DNA from: an uncultured Butyrivibrio sp.
Lineage (GTDB): Bacteria > Bacillota > Clostridia > Lachnospirales > Lachnospiraceae
DNA length: 5,898 nt
Reading direction: 5' to 3'
NCBI GenBank assembly: GCA_910577605.1
Contig: CAJTON010000017.1
Span: forward strand, 24,868-30,765
The notes under the pieces were generated by a model. That model had not been told where the DNA came from. It made no database searches and saw nothing but the letters and a program-made list of their open reading frames with translations. The translations under genes and the position numbers were made by a program. Positions 5,140 to 5,898 of the stretch are shown piece after piece. Each line of letters opens with the position of its first letter. Position 1 is the stretch's first letter.

Positions 5140-5233
5140 TTAGTTTTTTTTAATTTTTATATATTATTTGACTTAAAATATTTTCCAGTCCCGCCAAAAC
5201 TCGCAATATGTCTTATTTAGTCGTAAATATTAC

Positions 5234-5261
5234 TGCATAAATTCACAGGTTTTTCCATACA
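5234..5261 (+). promoter_or_regulatory. Candidate forespore (sigma-G/sigma-F type) promoter of yyaC
   Basis: TGCATA (5234-5239) and CATACA (5256-5261) are 16 bases apart. The first fits the forespore -35 pattern (TGAATA/TGCATA); the second matches five bases of the sigma-G -10 CATACTA. Transcription would start about 40 bases before the yyaC start codon. No good sigma-A promoter was found in this stretch; a TTGACT at 5168 has no matching -10. Forespore control fits the sporulation role of YyaC. Confidence 0.4.
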
Positions 5262-5288
5262 CTTCTAAGGTAATTTTTCAAAAAAATC

Positions 5289-5297
5289 AAGGAGAGG
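5289..5297 (+). promoter_or_regulatory. Ribosome binding site of yyaC with two possible starts
   Basis: AAGGAGAGG contains two overlapping Shine-Dalgarno cores. GGAG (5291-5294) would serve TTG 5300, and GAGG (5294-5297) would serve ATG 5309, although the latter spacing of 11 bases is rather long. Both starts share one reading frame. Confidence 0.6.
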
Positions 5298-5308
5298 ACT
5301 TGCTTGTA

Positions 5309-5898
5309 ATGCTTCAGACCAAGCCAGACAAGCCGGCAAACGCATACCGGACCGCAAAGCAATCGTCGCAGACAATCTATTTTGACTCGGATGTTCCCAA
5401 GTCGCCGTACGAACTGAAAGAACAGCTTATCGCCATGTTCAGGCGGCACCGCATATACTCAAGGGAAATCGTGGTGCTGTGCATAGGGAGCGACCGCTCG
5501 ACAGGCGACAGCCTCGGTCCGCTTATCGGCTACAAGCTTGAAAAATACCATATGGCTGACGTGTCGATATACGGCACTCTGCAAAGTCCGGTTCACGCCG
5601 CGAACCTCGCAGAAAAGCTTGACGAAATATATTCCCTGCACAGCAATCCTTTTATACTCGCGATCGACGCCTCGCTCGGAACAAAGGACCATATCGGCTA
5701 TATCACGCTCGGCAACGGTCCCCTGCGCCCCGGTCTCGGCGTAAATAAGGAGCTTCCCGACGTAGGCGACATCCACATAACCGGAATAGTCAATTTCTCC
5801 GGCATGATGGAATCCCTCCTCCTTCAGACCACAAGACTTTCGCAGGTTATGCGCCTTGCGGATACGATAAGCAAAGCGGTCCTGTACGGAATCTCGGA
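5309..5898 (+). CDS. yyaC: YyaC-family (DUF1256) sporulation protein, 3' end cut by the window
   Basis: An open frame of 196 codons runs off the window end without a stop. It carries the whole YyaC signature: I-V-V-L-C-I-G-S-D-R-S-T-G-D-S-L-G-P-L-I-G (54-74), Y-G-T-L-Q-S-P-V-H-A-A-N-L (88-100), I-L-A-I-D-A-S-L-G (116-124) and V-G-D-I-H-I-T-G-I-V-N (152-162). The fold is related to the GPR spore protease and HybD hydrogenase-maturation peptidase group, and members are annotated as putative spore peptidases; Asp67 and Asp120 are candidate functional residues. B. subtilis YyaC is about 205 residues, so only a few residues should be missing. I chose ATG 5309, 11 bases after AAGGAGAGG (5289-5297). 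An in-frame TTG at 5300, five bases after GGAG, would add three residues and cannot be excluded. It is divergent from the LysM operon. Confidence 0.93.
   Translation, partial: MLQTKPDKPANAYRTAKQSSQTIYFDSDVPKSPYELKEQLIAMFRRHRIYSREIVVLCIGSDRSTGDSLGPLIGYKLEKYHMADVSIYGTLQSPVHAANLAEKLDEIYSLHSNPFILAIDASLGTKDHIGYITLGNGPLRPGLGVNKELPDVGDIHITGIVNFSGMMESLLLQTTRLSQVMRLADTISKAVLYGIS

Noticed and set aside
5110..5152. Inverted repeat plus T-run as a + strand terminator
   Set aside because: The stem is almost all A-T with a 14-base loop, so it is too weak, and no + strand gene ends nearby.
5168..5196. TTGACT on the + strand as a sigma-A -35 for yyaC
   Set aside because: At 16-18 bases downstream the sequence is GC-rich and unlike TATAAT.
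5243..5776. Two - strand open frames (5243-5449 and 5459-5776)
   Set aside because: They lie antisense to yyaC, whose protein signature is unmistakable, and show no family features of their own.

Overview
The window looks like chromosomal DNA from a spore-forming member of the Clostridia (Bacillota), most likely a gut or rumen Oscillospiraceae or Lachnospiraceae species. Four things point there: a YyaC-type sporulation protein, the DUF951 gene beside rpsF-ssb-rpsR, a DUF5711 protein, and strong AGGAGG-type ribosome binding sites. The genus cannot be fixed from the sequence alone.

Layout. On the + strand, 1-271 is the 3' end of a glycoside hydrolase gene (GH5-like). A hairpin at 318-349, with an A-tract before it and a T-tract after it, serves as a shared terminator for this gene and the convergent ribosomal operon. 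On the - strand, reading from high to low coordinates, 1749 to 363 holds a DUF951 gene and the classical rpsF-ssb-rpsR operon (S6, single-stranded-DNA-binding protein, S18), with a probable promoter at 1522-1550. Upstream of it lies tRNA-Cys(GCA) at 1862-1932, with a near-consensus promoter and its own terminator.

From 5044 down to 1991, also on the - strand, three membrane-protein genes form a tight operon. The first protein has a cytoplasmic domain resembling a catalytically dead JAB/MPN fold, one membrane helix, a Pro/Thr repeat stalk and an external LysM domain. The second is a DUF5711 protein with one membrane helix and a predicted extracytoplasmic beta-propeller. The third is a CvpA-family membrane protein. 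An AT-rich divergent intergenic region (5045-5308) separates this operon from a + strand yyaC gene that runs off the window end; a forespore-type promoter candidate lies just upstream of yyaC.

How the genes relate. The ribosomal/SSB operon and tRNA-Cys are housekeeping. The three-gene membrane operon is the least understood part. Its architecture suggests a cell-envelope complex with a peptidoglycan-binding sensor or anchor, an external propeller platform and a multi-pass membrane partner. Its position opposite a sporulation gene makes a role in envelope or spore biology possible but unproven.
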